A stretch of 64,000 nt of DNA, from contig NZ_BEVZ01000002.1 in NCBI RefSeq assembly GCF_003112515.1, positions 62,001-126,000 of the forward strand. Reading direction: 5' to 3'. Made by a program: the position numbers and the translations under genes. The notes under the pieces are model-generated. The model saw only the letters and a program-made list of their open reading frames with translations. It was not told the origin of the DNA and did not search any database. Position 1 is the stretch's first letter; every line of letters begins with the position of its first letter. Shown here one piece after another: positions 20,407-29,458 of this stretch. Source of the stretch: Streptomyces fragilis. Its GTDB lineage: Bacteria; Actinomycetota; Actinomycetes; Streptomycetales; Streptomycetaceae.

Positions 20407-21249
20407 ATGCGTTTTCTCCCAGCCGTGGGGGTCGCGGCGGTGGCCTCGTCGCTGGCGGCGCTGGTGCCGGCCGCGCCGGCGGCGGCCGACGCCGAGTCGG
20501 TCCGTGGGGCCGCCTCGCGTGTCGTCGTGGGCGGGTTCCCGGTGGAGGTGGAGCAGGCCCCGTGGACCGTGGCGATCTCCAGCCGGACGCTCTTCGGCAC
20601 GACGCGGGCGGGGCACTTCTGCGGCGGCGCGGTGATCGGGGCCAGGACCGTCCTGACGGCCGCCCACTGCCTCGGGGAGAGCGTCCTCGGCAGAGCGCCG
20701 GGACAGGTTCCCGACCTCACGGTGATCGCGGGACGGTCCGAGCTGACCGGCCGAGGGGGCCAGGAGATCCGGGTGCGGGACACCTGGGTGAATCCGGAGT
20801 ACGACGACGTCACCAACGCCGGCGACTTCGCGGTGCTCACGCTGACGGAGCCGTTGCCGCGCGGCACCGTCGTCAAGGCGGCGCCCGCCGGGGACGGCGC
20901 CTACCGGCCGGGGACGGCCGCCACGGTCTACGGCTGGGGCGACGTCACGGGATCGGGCGCCTACGCGCGGTCGCTGCGCGCGGCACGGGTGCACGTGCTG
21001 GAGGACGCCTACTGCCAGGAGGCCTATCCGGGGGGCGCGGAGGGCGCCTACACGCCCGGCGCGATGCTCTGCGCCGGAGAGCCCGAAGGGGGTCCCGACG
21101 CCTGCCAGGGGGACAGCGGAGGCCCTCTCGTGGCCAAGGGCCGGCTGATCGGGCTGGTCTCCTGGGGCAGCGGGTGCGGGCAGTCCCGCAAGCCCGGGGT
21201 CTACACCAGGGTGTCCAAGGTCGTACGGGCGCTGGCACGGCAGCGCTAG
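20407..21249 (+). CDS. Secreted trypsin-like serine protease
   Basis: 280 residues. A signal peptide (MRFLPAVGVAAVASSLAALV...APAAADA) is followed by a short propeptide and the activation-type start VVVGGFPVEV. The chymotrypsin-fold triad is complete: His in LTAAHCLG, Asp in NAGDFAVLTL, Ser in GDSGGPLV, and the Asp six residues before the Ser (PDACQGDSGG) predicts trypsin-like specificity for Lys/Arg. Expected outside the cell. The ATG follows GAGGG; an upstream in-frame GTG at 20395 is possible. It is separated from hrdB by the strong hairpin, so is transcribed on its own. Confidence 0.93.
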   Translation: MRFLPAVGVAAVASSLAALVPAAPAAADAESVRGAASRVVVGGFPVEVEQAPWTVAISSRTLFGTTRAGHFCGGAVIGARTVLTAAHCLGESVLGRAPGQVPDLTVIAGRSELTGRGGQEIRVRDTWVNPEYDDVTNAGDFAVLTLTEPLPRGTVVKAAPAGDGAYRPGTAATVYGWGDVTGSGAYARSLRAARVHVLEDAYCQEAYPGGAEGAYTPGAMLCAGEPEGGPDACQGDSGGPLVAKGRLIGLVSWGSGCGQSRKPGVYTRVSKVVRALARQR

Positions 21250-21355
21250 CGCCCTGACGGGCAGCCCTCAAGCGGACCGGGACCGGGGCCGGGACAGGCC
21301 TGTGCCGGGGGACCCTCGGCGGGGCCCGGACCGGAGCAGGCTCCAGCCGCGGGTC

Positions 21356-21409
21356 CCGAGCGTGCCGGGCAGGGCCGGAAGTCCGAGCGTGCCGGGCAGG
21401 GCCGGAAGG
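21356..21409. repeat. 27-bp direct tandem repeat
   Basis: Two adjacent copies (21356-21382, 21383-21409) containing GAGCGTGCCGGGCAGGGCCG, in the gap between the protease and the convergent DUF7455-type gene. No coding role seen. Confidence 0.8.
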
Positions 21410-21436
21410 GGGACGGCAGGGCCCGGAACGAGCAGA

Positions 21437-21471
21437 GGCGGCCGACCTCCCTGGTGGGGGAGGCGGCCGCC
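21437..21471. terminator. Bidirectional hairpin
   Basis: GGCGGCCG-A-CCTCCC pairs with GGGAGGCGGCCGCC, with one bulged base and a 6-nt loop. It lies between the convergent protease and DUF7455-type genes. Confidence 0.65.
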
Positions 21472-21526
21472 CTTGTCACCCGGCCTGTGCCGGGTTAGCT
21501 CGTCGTGGGACGGAGTGTCGGCGCTC

Positions 21527-21760
21527 TCAGCGCTCTCCGTCGGGGTCGGCTGCCGGGCCGGAGGACGTCAGTCGCTCCGTCTCGTCCTGTATCTCGGCGG
21601 CGATCTTCTTGAGTTCCGGCTCGAACTTGCGGCCGTGGTGGGCGCAGAAGAGCAGTTCTCCGCCGCTCAGCAGGACGACGCGCAGGTATGCCTGGGCGCC
21701 GCAGCGGTCGCAGCGATCGGCGGCCGTCAGCGGGCTCGCGGGGGTCAGAACAGTAGTCAC
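21527..21760 (-). CDS. Small DUF7455-type zinc-ribbon-like protein
   Basis: 77 residues. Contains CDRCGAQAYLRVVLLSGGEL and FCAHHGRKFEPEL, so two cysteines, one more cysteine and two histidines could bind a zinc ion. This small protein is common near hrdB/parE in actinobacteria and is named DUF7455; its function is unknown. It starts at GTG 21760 with a purine-rich AGAAGAGG upstream. It is divergent from parE, sharing a 453-bp upstream region. Confidence 0.85.
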   Translation of the reverse strand: MTTVLTPASPLTAADRCDRCGAQAYLRVVLLSGGELLFCAHHGRKFEPELKKIAAEIQDETERLTSSGPAADPDGER

Positions 21761-22213
21761 GTCGCCTCTTCTCTAGCTCGACGAGCTGTCGTACCAGGGT
21801 CAACATCCAACCAGGCCGAAAACGTTCCCGCTCGCGGCATTTCCTCGAAAGATTTCTCGGCGAGGCGGCTGTCTGCTGGCGGTTGGCGGCGAATGTGCCG
21901 TAGTGCGTGTCTTCGTGTCGTACGGGTTCGCGCTTCTTCCAGTGTCGGTCCTCCGGCGACCGAACGCCGCTTGTTGAGGAGGACGTGCCCGGAGCCTAAA
22001 GGGTTCATGCCTGCCGCGGAACGTGATGTGTGCTTCACTCCTCCGAGGTATCGAACGGGCATACGATTCTGGATTAGGGTTTGACCGGGGACGAGGGTGG
22101 CGTTACACCGGCCTCATCAGGCATCGGTACTCTCTGGAGCGGCGACCGAGCCGTGGCGCGTCCCCTGGCGACGCCAAGACATGCCCAGAAAAATTCAGCG
22201 AGGAGCGAACCGC
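21761..22213. promoter_or_regulatory. Divergent upstream region of the DUF7455 gene and parE
   Basis: 453 bp without a credible gene. A parE promoter is suggested by TTGACC (22081-22086) and TTACAC (22103-22108) with a 16-bp spacer. TCGAACGGGCATACGA (22051-22066) resembles a LexA box in its left half. AGGAG (22201-22205) is the parE ribosome binding site. Confidence 0.5.
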
Positions 22214-24337
22214 GTGACCGCCGACACGACCGTGCCGTCCACAGCGTTGCTGACCGGAGCAGATCGGGACGGTTCCAACTACACCGCGCGGCACCTGCTC
22301 GTCCTGGAAGGACTCGAGGCCGTCCGCAAGCGCCCCGGCATGTACATCGGCTCCACGGACAGCCGTGGCCTGATGCACTGCCTGTGGGAGATCATCGACA
22401 ACTCGGTCGACGAGGCCCTGGGCGGTTACTGCGACCACATCGAGGTGATCCTGCACGACGACGCCTCGGTCGAGGTCCGGGACAACGGCCGCGGCATCCC
22501 CGTGGACGTCGAGCCCAAGACCGGCCTGTCCGGCGTCGAGGTCGTGATGACCAAGCTGCACGCCGGCGGCAAGTTCGGCGGCGGCTCCTACGCCGCCTCC
22601 GGCGGCCTGCACGGCGTCGGCGCCTCCGTGGTGAACGCCCTCTCCGCACGGCTGGACGTGGAGGTCGACCGCAACGGGCACACCCACGCGATCGGTTTCC
22701 GCCGCGGTGTCCCGGGCGAGTTCTCCGGGCGGGGCGAGAACGCGAAGTTCGAGCCCGGCAGCGGCCTGCGCAAGGCGCGCAAGATCCCCAAGAGCCGCAC
22801 CGGCACCCGCGTCCGCTACTGGGCGGACCGCCAGATCTTCCTCAAGGACGCCAAGCTCTCGCTGGAGAACCTGCACCAGCGCGCCCGCCAGACCGCCTTC
22901 CTGGTGCCCGGCCTCACCATCGTGGTGCGCGACGAGTTCGGTCTCGGCGAGGGCGGCAGCAAGGGCGAGGAGTCGTTCCGCTACGACGGCGGCATCAGCG
23001 AGTTCTGCGAGTACCTCGCCTCCGACCGCCCGATCTGCGACGTGCTGCGCTTCTCGGGCCAGGGCACCTTCAAGGAGACCGTGCCGGTCCTCGACGACCA
23101 CGGGCAGATGACCCCGACCGAGGTCACCCGGGAGCTCGGGGTGGACGTCGCGCTGCGCTGGGGCACGGGCTACGACACCACGCTCCGGTCGTTCGTCAAC
23201 ATCATCGCCACGCCCAAGGGCGGCACCCACGTGGCCGGATTCGAGCAGGCCGTCGCCCGCACGATGAACGAGGTGCTGCGCTCCAAGAAGATGCTCCGCG
23301 TCGCCGAGGACGACATCGTCAAGGACGACGCCATGGAGGGCATGACCGCGGTGGTCACGGTCCGGCTCGCCGAGCCGCAGTTCGAGGGGCAGACCAAGGA
23401 GGTGCTGGGCACCTCGGCGGCCCGCCGGGTGGTCAACCAGGTCGTCGCCAAGGAACTCAAGGCCTTCCTGACCTCGGCCAAGCGGGACGCGGCCCAGCAG
23501 GCGCGCGCGGTCCTGGAGAAGGCCGTGGCGGCCGCGCGCACCCGCATCGCGGCCCGCCAGCACAAGGACGCCCAGCGCCGCAAGACGGCCCTGGAGTCCT
23601 CCTCGCTCCCGGCGAAGCTGGCCGACTGCCGCAGCGACGACGTGGACCGCAGCGAGCTCTTCATCGTCGAGGGCGACTCCGCCCTCGGCACCGCGAAGCT
23701 CGCCCGCAACTCCGAGTTCCAGGCGCTGCTGCCCATCCGGGGCAAGATCCTCAACGTGCAGAAGTCGTCGGTCAGCGACATGCTGAAGAACGCCGAGTGC
23801 GGCGCGATCATCCAGGTCATAGGGGCCGGGTCGGGGCGCACCTTCGATATCGACGCGGCGCGCTACGGCAAGATCATCATGATGACCGACGCCGACGTGG
23901 ACGGCTCGCACATCCGCTGCCTGCTGCTGACCCTCTTCCAGCGCTACATGCGTCCCATGGTCGAGGCCGGCCGGGTCTTCGCCGCGGTGCCGCCGCTGCA
24001 CCGGATAGAGCTGGTCCAGCCCAAGCGCGGTCAGGACAAGTACGTGTACACCTATTCGGACCGCGAGCTGCGCGACACGCTGCTCGAGTTCGAACGCAAG
24101 GGTGTCCGGTACAAGGACTCGATCCAGCGCTACAAGGGCCTGGGCGAGATGGACGCCGACCAGCTCGCGGAGACCACGATGGATCCGCGTCACCGCACGC
24201 TGCGGCGGATCAACCTCTCCGACCTCGAGGCGGCCGAACAGGTCTTCGATCTGCTGATGGGCAACGACGTCGCCCCTCGCAAGGAGTTCATCTCCAGCTC
24301 GGCCGCGACCCTGGACCGCTCCCGGATCGACGCCTGA
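22214..24337 (+). CDS. parE: DNA topoisomerase IV subunit B
   Basis: 707 residues. GHKL ATPase motifs are present: DNSVDEALGG, DNGRGIPVDV and GGLHGVGASVVNALS. The transducer domain follows, then the TOPRIM domain from about residue 480 with EGDSALGTAK and DADVDGSHIRCLLLTLF (metal-binding acidic residues), and the tail KGLGEMDADQLAETTMDPRHRT. Works with ParC (29506-31968) to decatenate and relax DNA, needed for chromosome segregation into spores. It is the second GyrB-type subunit; gyrB itself sits near the origin in this group. GTG 22214 has AGGAG 8 nt upstream; open frame extends to 22097. Confidence 0.95.
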   Translation: MTADTTVPSTALLTGADRDGSNYTARHLLVLEGLEAVRKRPGMYIGSTDSRGLMHCLWEIIDNSVDEALGGYCDHIEVILHDDASVEVRDNGRGIPVDVEPKTGLSGVEVVMTKLHAGGKFGGGSYAASGGLHGVGASVVNALSARLDVEVDRNGHTHAIGFRRGVPGEFSGRGENAKFEPGSGLRKARKIPKSRTGTRVRYWADRQIFLKDAKLSLENLHQRARQTAFLVPGLTIVVRDEFGLGEGGSKGEESFRYDGGISEFCEYLASDRPICDVLRFSGQGTFKETVPVLDDHGQMTPTEVTRELGVDVALRWGTGYDTTLRSFVNIIATPKGGTHVAGFEQAVARTMNEVLRSKKMLRVAEDDIVKDDAMEGMTAVVTVRLAEPQFEGQTKEVLGTSAARRVVNQVVAKELKAFLTSAKRDAAQQARAVLEKAVAAARTRIAARQHKDAQRRKTALESSSLPAKLADCRSDDVDRSELFIVEGDSALGTAKLARNSEFQALLPIRGKILNVQKSSVSDMLKNAECGAIIQVIGAGSGRTFDIDAARYGKIIMMTDADVDGSHIRCLLLTLFQRYMRPMVEAGRVFAAVPPLHRIELVQPKRGQDKYVYTYSDRELRDTLLEFERKGVRYKDSIQRYKGLGEMDADQLAETTMDPRHRTLRRINLSDLEAAEQVFDLLMGNDVAPRKEFISSSAATLDRSRIDA

Positions 24338-24374
24338 CGGGGTCCGCTCCGCACGGCCCGCCCGTGGTCCGCCC

Positions 24375-24404
24375 CCGCCCGGACGTCCTTGGACGCCCGG
24401 GCGG
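24375..24404 (+). terminator. Hairpin after parE
   Basis: CCGCCCGG-A-CGTCC pairs with GGACG-C-CCGGGCGG, with a mismatch in the middle and a 2-nt loop, 37 nt after the parE stop. Confidence 0.55.
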
Positions 24405-24586
24405 AGGCGTGTCCGGCCCGGACCGGCTCCCACCTCGTGCATCACCCGTGCGGGAGCAACTCCTGTGGCCGTTGACCTTTCGGTCACCTGATGGGGTGAG
24501 AGATCTGCCGAAAGAGTCCGGGAAGTTCACGGTCTGTCCATCATTGTTCCTACGGCCGAATGGAGCCGTGGGACAAGGAGATCTCG

Positions 24587-25078
24587 GTGAACAAGCACGA
24601 CGGTCGCGACACCGGAGAGGTGCGGTTCGACGACCCCTGGTACGACGCACTCGCCTTTGGCTGGAGCGAGACGGACGGCACGGGGGAGCAGGCTCCCGCG
24701 GTGCCGGCCGCGCGCCAGGCGCAGGAGGAGAGCAGCGACCGCGCGGCCGCCGACGTCTACCTGGAGGTGCAGCGCAGCGCAGCCTTCCAGGAGGTGCGCA
24801 GCCGTTACCGGAAGTTCGTGGTTCCCGCCTTCGTCTCCTTCTTCCTCTGGTACGTCGCCTACGTCGTCACCGCCACCACGGCGGCGGACTTCATGGCCAC
24901 CCCGGTGGCGGGCGCGGTGAACGTGGCGATGCTCGCCGGCCTCGGTCAGTTCCTCACCACCTTCGTCCTGACCTGGGCGTACGCCCGCCACGCCCGGCTC
25001 CGGAGGGACCGTGCGGCCCTCCAGCTGCGCTGGGACACCCAGGAGCTCACCCGCGGAGCCAGGGGCGGTGCGGCATGA
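24587..25078 (+). CDS. DUF485 membrane protein
   Basis: 163 residues. About 75 soluble residues precede the DUF485 core: FQEVRSRYRKFVVPAFVSFF, then two transmembrane helices separated by a short loop (FLWYVAYVVTATTAADFM; VAMLAGLGQFLTTFVLTWAYA) and a charged C-terminus. DUF485 proteins are usually encoded with, and probably help, acetate-type solute:sodium symporters, and that is the next gene here. GTG 24587 has AAGGAG 6 nt upstream. The stop overlaps the symporter start (ATGA), so translation is coupled. Confidence 0.9.
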   Translation: MNKHDGRDTGEVRFDDPWYDALAFGWSETDGTGEQAPAVPAARQAQEESSDRAAADVYLEVQRSAAFQEVRSRYRKFVVPAFVSFFLWYVAYVVTATTAADFMATPVAGAVNVAMLAGLGQFLTTFVLTWAYARHARLRRDRAALQLRWDTQELTRGARGGAA

Positions 25079-26667
25079 CGGGCAACCACCAGTCCCTCGT
25101 CCTGGTCCTCTTCAGCGTCTTCGTGGCGGTCACCCTCGGCATCACCACCTGGGCCGGCCGTAACCGGCACGGCTCGACGGAGGAGTTCTACACCGGGAGC
25201 CGCCTCTTCTCCCCGGTGGAGAACGGCCTCGCCATCGCGGGCGACTACATGTCGGCCGCGTCGTTCCTCGGCATCTCCGGGCTGATCGCGCTCTTCGGCT
25301 ACGACGGCATGCTCTACTCGGTCGGCTTCCTGGTCGCCTGGCTGGTCGTCCTGCTGCTGGTCGCCGAGCTGGTCCGCAACTGCGGCCGGTTCACGCTGGC
25401 CGACGTGCTCGCGGCGCGGATGCGCGAGCGTCCGGTGCGGATCGCGGCCGGCACCTCTTCGGTGATCGTCTCGGTCCTCTACCTGGTCGCCCAGATGGTC
25501 GGCGCCGGCAGCCTGGTCGCCCTGCTCCTGGGCGGCACGGGCAGCGCTGCCCAGACCTGGACGGTCATCGGTGTCGGCGCCCTCATGGTCGTCTACGTGT
25601 CCCTGGGCGGCATGCGGGCCACCACCTGGATCCAGATCGTGAAGGCCGTCCTGCTGCTGGTGGGCACGCTGGTGCTGGGCGTCCTGGTGCTGGTCCGCTT
25701 CGGCGGCGACGTCAACGCGCTGCTCAGGTCCGCCGCCGACAACAGCGGCTTCGGCGCGGCCTTCCTGGCCCCCGGCCTGGAGTACGGCGGGAGCTGGACG
25801 GACCGGCTGGACTTCATCAGTCTCGGCCTCGCCCTGGTCCTCGGCACGGCCGGCCTCCCGCACATCCTGTCGCGCTTCTACACCGTGCCCACGGCCCGCG
25901 CCGCGCGCCGCTCCGTGGTGTGGGCGATCGGCCTGATCGGCGGCTTCTACCTGATGACGATCCTGCTGGGCTTCGGCGCCGCGGCGATCGTCGGCAGCGA
26001 CGAGGTTCGCGAGTCGAACGAGGCCGGCAACACCGCGGTGCCCCTGCTGGCCCTGAACCTGGGCGGCGGTCCGGACTCGACGGGCGGTCCGGTGCTCTTC
26101 GCGGTCGTGGCGGCGGTCGCCTTCGCCACCATCCTCGCGGTGGTCGCCGGCGTGACGCTCTCCTCGTCCGCGTCGGTCGCGCACGACCTGTACGCCTCGT
26201 TCCGCCGCAAGGGCGCCAAGCAGCGCAGCGAGGTGGCGGTGGCCCGGGTCGCCGCGGTGGGCATCGGCGTCGTGGCGATCGGCCTGAGCCTGCTGTCCGG
26301 AGGGCTGAACGTCGCCTTCCTGGTCGGTCTCGCCTTCGCCGTGGCGGCCTCCGCCAACCTTCCGGTGCTCCTGTTCACGCTCTTCTGGCGCCGCTTCACC
26401 ACCCGGGGCGCGGTCTGGTCGGTGTACGGGGGCCTCGTCCCGGCGGTGGCGCTCGTCGTCTTCTCGCCGGTCGTCTCCGGCCGGCCGACGTCCATGTTCC
26501 CCGGCGCGGACTTCGCGTTCTTCCCCCTGGAGAACCCGGGCCTGATCTCCATCCCGCTGGGCTTCGTGGCGGGCTGGATCGGCACGGTGTCCTCCTCCGA
26601 GGAGCCGGACGAGGCGAAGCACGCCGAAACCGAGGTGCGATCGCTGACCGGAGCGGGAGCGGTCTGA
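25075..26667 (+). CDS. Solute:sodium symporter, acetate/monocarboxylate type
   Basis: 530 residues, about 13 transmembrane helices, SSS family. Family marks include the N-terminal GRNRHGSTEEFYTGSRLFSPVENGLAIAGDYMSAASFLG, RFTLADVLAARM, and the GLPHILSRFYTV segment common to ActP/MctC-type carriers. It likely imports acetate, pyruvate or similar acids with sodium or protons. The genetic pairing with DUF485 supports this subgroup. Substrate cannot be fixed from sequence. Symporter and DUF485 gene overlap by 4 nt and form an operon. Confidence 0.92.
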   Translation: MTGNHQSLVLVLFSVFVAVTLGITTWAGRNRHGSTEEFYTGSRLFSPVENGLAIAGDYMSAASFLGISGLIALFGYDGMLYSVGFLVAWLVVLLLVAELVRNCGRFTLADVLAARMRERPVRIAAGTSSVIVSVLYLVAQMVGAGSLVALLLGGTGSAAQTWTVIGVGALMVVYVSLGGMRATTWIQIVKAVLLLVGTLVLGVLVLVRFGGDVNALLRSAADNSGFGAAFLAPGLEYGGSWTDRLDFISLGLALVLGTAGLPHILSRFYTVPTARAARRSVVWAIGLIGGFYLMTILLGFGAAAIVGSDEVRESNEAGNTAVPLLALNLGGGPDSTGGPVLFAVVAAVAFATILAVVAGVTLSSSASVAHDLYASFRRKGAKQRSEVAVARVAAVGIGVVAIGLSLLSGGLNVAFLVGLAFAVAASANLPVLLFTLFWRRFTTRGAVWSVYGGLVPAVALVVFSPVVSGRPTSMFPGADFAFFPLENPGLISIPLGFVAGWIGTVSSSEEPDEAKHAETEVRSLTGAGAV

Positions 26668-26779
26668 CCTCGCCGCCCCCCGGGGCGCCCCCTGGCCGCC
26701 TCCGGTGTGCCGAAGACCTGCCGGGAGCCCGGCGCACCCGTGCGCCGGGCTCCCGGCTGTCCGCTCCGGGCACGGCGGG

Positions 26780-27727
26780 TCAGGGCGTTTCGCGCACCCC
26801 GACGACGTCCATCCGGGCGGGGGAGCCGAGCGGTGCCCCGCAGCTCTGGGGGCGGGGCGGAGTGGCCGCCGTCTCGGCGACAACCACACGCCACCGGCGG
26901 CCGTCGGCGTGCGTCACGACGACCTCCCACAGCGGCGGGTCCTGCGCGGCGGCGCCTGCCGGGACCCGGTGCACGCCGGTGACGTCCAGGGCGTCCGCGG
27001 AGGTCTCCCCGATCCGGGTCCGCACGGCCAGCTCGGCCGCCTGCCCCGGCCGCGCCCAGGCCGAGCGGCCCCGGCAGTGCTCGGTGACCACCTGACCGTC
27101 CCTGGTGCGGTGCAGGATCTCCTTCACGGTGGGTGCGTCGACCCGGCCGTACGCGTAGCCGTGCGGCAGGACCAGCAGGGTGGGCGAGAAACGGTGGCCG
27201 CCGAGGTGGGTGATCTCCCAGGTGCCCGCCACGTTGGAGGCGGCCAGTTCGGCGGCGAGCGGCCGGCCCAGCAGGGCGCAGCAGCGGTCGCGCCGTCCGT
27301 TGGTGCACACGAACGCCAGGGGGAAGCCGGTGTGCGGCGCGGCGTCGGGCAGGGCGGCGTCGAAGGCCCCGGGCTCGCCGCGGCCGAGCGCCGCGAAGTC
27401 GATGTCCAGCAGTCGCTCGGGCTCGCGGGTGAGGGCGCCGTGCACCCAGTCGTTGCGGGGGGCCGTGTGCGCGGCGTACACCCGCCGCACCGGGGGAGTC
27501 CCGTGGTCCGCGTGCGGCCCGGGCCGCCGGATGAGGGCGATGCGCACCCCGCTGCCCTCCGCGGCGTCCTCCAGGGCGCGCCCCAGCGCGGGGTCCAGCC
27601 GGCTCTCCGTGAGCGCCTTGGGCCCCCAGGGACCGGGCTGCTCGATCAGCAGCCACGTCCGCGCGTGCACTGCTGTCCCGGCGATCGGCTCGTCCAGGAC
27701 CCGTGACACGGTTGCGCACCTACTCAC
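26780..27727 (-). CDS. Sucrase/ferredoxin-like family protein
   Basis: 315 residues. The family pattern is clear: TWLLIEQPGPWGPKALTESRLD near the N-terminus, and a thioredoxin-like ferredoxin part with FVCTNGRRDRCCALLGRPLA (cysteines for a 2Fe-2S cluster), then EITHLGGHRFSPTLLVLPHGYAYGRV. Probably a 2Fe-2S protein; the partner is unknown. GTG 27727 is exactly 7 nt after TAGGCT, a leaderless arrangement, and the -10 is inside an iron box, so expression should rise when iron is scarce. A second possible start is GTG 27709. Confidence 0.88.
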   Translation of the reverse strand: MSRCATVSRVLDEPIAGTAVHARTWLLIEQPGPWGPKALTESRLDPALGRALEDAAEGSGVRIALIRRPGPHADHGTPPVRRVYAAHTAPRNDWVHGALTREPERLLDIDFAALGRGEPGAFDAALPDAAPHTGFPLAFVCTNGRRDRCCALLGRPLAAELAASNVAGTWEITHLGGHRFSPTLLVLPHGYAYGRVDAPTVKEILHRTRDGQVVTEHCRGRSAWARPGQAAELAVRTRIGETSADALDVTGVHRVPAGAAAQDPPLWEVVVTHADGRRWRVVVAETAATPPRPQSCGAPLGSPARMDVVGVRETP

Positions 27728-27746
27728 ACAGGTGAGCCTAACCTGA
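27728..27746 (-). promoter_or_regulatory. Iron box (DmdR/IdeR-type operator) over the -10
   Basis: Read on the minus strand, TCAGGTTAGGCTCACCTGT closely matches the actinobacterial iron-regulator consensus TTAGGTTAGGCTAACCTAA. The embedded TAGGCT can act as the -10, so iron-loaded repressor would cover the promoter. Confidence 0.85.
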
Positions 27747-28115
27747 CTGGTGGGACGCGTGCGGTTCGGCGGGGCGCGTTCGGGGGACGGAAGCGGCAGC
27801 GGGCGGCTCCGGTGCGGCCCACCGTGTGCTTGTGCCGCCGGTCAGCGTTCCGCATGCGGTTCTTGTGGCGGGACCTCTCCGGCTGTCCCGTTGGCGAGCT
27901 CAGCGCCTCCGAGCAGCCAACCGCTGAGCATGACGGAAACGGCTTCCAGGGCCGCAGTTGCCGGGAGCAGCCCACCGAGTCGCAGCACGTTTGCCCGGCG
28001 GGGGGTGTGAACAAGCGTTGAGCGGTAGCCGTGTCACGGTCTTCTTATGCTGACCTGGCAGACGGAAGCGAGCAGCGTGCGCCGGGGCGCGCGGTGCGAT
28101 GAGAGAGGGCGCGTC
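27747..28115. other. Intergenic region between divergent genes
   Basis: 369 bp. Presumably holds the CobW-family promoter on the plus strand; GAGAGAGGG (28101-28109) is its ribosome binding site. I saw no Zur-type box and no gene. Confidence 0.5.
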
Positions 28116-29318
28116 ATGAGCAGTGGGACCCCGCATACCCCGCAGATTCCGGTCGTCGTACTGGCGGGGTTCCTGGGGGCGGGGAAGACCACCCTCCTGA
28201 ACCACCTGCTGCACAACAGCGGCGGCAGCCGCATCGGCGTGGTGGTCAACGACTTCGGTGCCATCGAGATCGACGCCCTGGCCGTGGCGGGAGCGCTGGG
28301 CGACTCCACCGTGTCGCTGGGCAACGGCTGCCTGTGCTGCGCCGTGGACGTCGGGGAGCTGGACGAGTACCTGGGCAAGCTCGCCCGGTCCCCCTCGGGG
28401 ATCGACGTGATCGTGATCGAGGCGAGCGGGCTGGCGGAGCCGCAGGAGCTGGTGCGGATGGTGCTGGCGAGCGAGCAGCCGGAGGTCGTCTACGGCGGGC
28501 TGGTGGAGGTGGTGGACGCGGCCGAGTTCGGGCAGACCCGCGAGCGTCACCCGGAGATCGACCGGCACCTGGCCCTCGCCGACCTGGTGGTGGTCAACAA
28601 GACCGACCGGGCCGAGGACGTGGAGGCCGTGCTGCGCACGGTGCGGGAGGCCGCCGACGGGGCCGCCGTGGTGCGGGCGAAGCACGGCAGGGTCGATCCG
28701 GAGTTCCTCTTCGACTGCCGGCCCTCGCAGGAGCGGGTCGGGCAGCTGTCCTTCGACGACGTGGACCTCTACGGCGACGGGGACGGCAGCGGCGGCGAGC
28801 ACGGCGGAGGGGACGAGCAGCGCGCCGAGGGGAACGGGCACGGCGGGCACCTGCACGCCGGGTACGAGAGCGTGTCGTTCGCGTCGGCCCGGGCGATGGA
28901 CCCGCGGCGGCTGATGCGGTTCCTCGACGAGCGGCCGGAGGGGCTGTACCGGATCAAGGGGTACGTGGACTTCGGCGCGTACGACCCGAGGAACCGCTAC
29001 CTGGTGCACGCCGTGGGACGGTTCCTGCGCTTCTATCCCGAGCCGTGGGGGCGGCAGGAGGAGCGGGGGACCGCCCTGGTGCTCATCGGGGCCGGAATCG
29101 ACGCGGCGGGGCTGGAGAAGGAACTCGCCGGCTGTGTGAGCGGGACGCCCGGGGAGGCGGACGAGCACGGGATGTGGGGCGTGCTGCGGTACGTGCAGGG
29201 GGAGGACGACGCGGACCTGGTCACGCCCGAGGACGACGCGGACCTGGTCACGCCCGAGGACGACGCGGACCTGGTCACGCCCGAGGACGAAGCCGAGCTG
29301 GTCGCGCCCCAGGAGTAG
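28116..29318 (+). CDS. CobW/COG0523-family GTPase (metallochaperone)
   Basis: 400 residues. N-terminal G domain: Walker A GFLGAGKTTLLNHLL, then the family's metal-binding CLCC in GNGCLCCAV, Walker B-like VIEASGLAEP and NKTD for guanine. A His/Gly/Asp-rich loop (about 225-250, GHGGHLHAG) and the C-terminal CobW_C domain (FASARAMDPRRLMRFLDE, RIKGYVDFG) follow. Such proteins deliver metals, often zinc, at the cost of GTP. The C-terminus carries an acidic ADLVTPEDD repeat. ATG 28116 has a good ribosome binding site; the frame is open to 28047. Confidence 0.9.
   Translation: MSSGTPHTPQIPVVVLAGFLGAGKTTLLNHLLHNSGGSRIGVVVNDFGAIEIDALAVAGALGDSTVSLGNGCLCCAVDVGELDEYLGKLARSPSGIDVIVIEASGLAEPQELVRMVLASEQPEVVYGGLVEVVDAAEFGQTRERHPEIDRHLALADLVVVNKTDRAEDVEAVLRTVREAADGAAVVRAKHGRVDPEFLFDCRPSQERVGQLSFDDVDLYGDGDGSGGEHGGGDEQRAEGNGHGGHLHAGYESVSFASARAMDPRRLMRFLDERPEGLYRIKGYVDFGAYDPRNRYLVHAVGRFLRFYPEPWGRQEERGTALVLIGAGIDAAGLEKELAGCVSGTPGEADEHGMWGVLRYVQGEDDADLVTPEDDADLVTPEDDADLVTPEDEAELVAPQE
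29205..29312 (+). repeat. 27-bp in-frame tandem repeat at the CobW-family C-terminus
   Basis: Three exact copies (29205-29231, 29232-29258, 29259-29285) and a fourth degenerate copy (29286-29312). Each encodes DDADLVTPE, giving an acidic tail that could hold metal ions. Confidence 0.9.
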
Positions 29319-29458
29319 CCCGGGGAGGAGCCCCCGCACCGGCCGCGGTGCCGGTTGCGCCCGGGGACAGCGGAGGCCTCGAGGCCCGGGGACAGCCGAG
29401 GCCAAGGGACGGCGGAGGCCCGGAGACAGCCGAAGCCCGGGTGGCAGCGGGAACGCGG

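Noticed and set aside
22081..26667. A single 1528-codon plus-strand frame
   Set aside because: Only its last part (from 25075) is a real gene, the symporter. The first part runs through parE in the wrong frame.
27747..28115. Small ORFs between the iron box and the CobW-family gene
   Set aside because: No ribosome binding sites, no codon bias and no recognisable protein.
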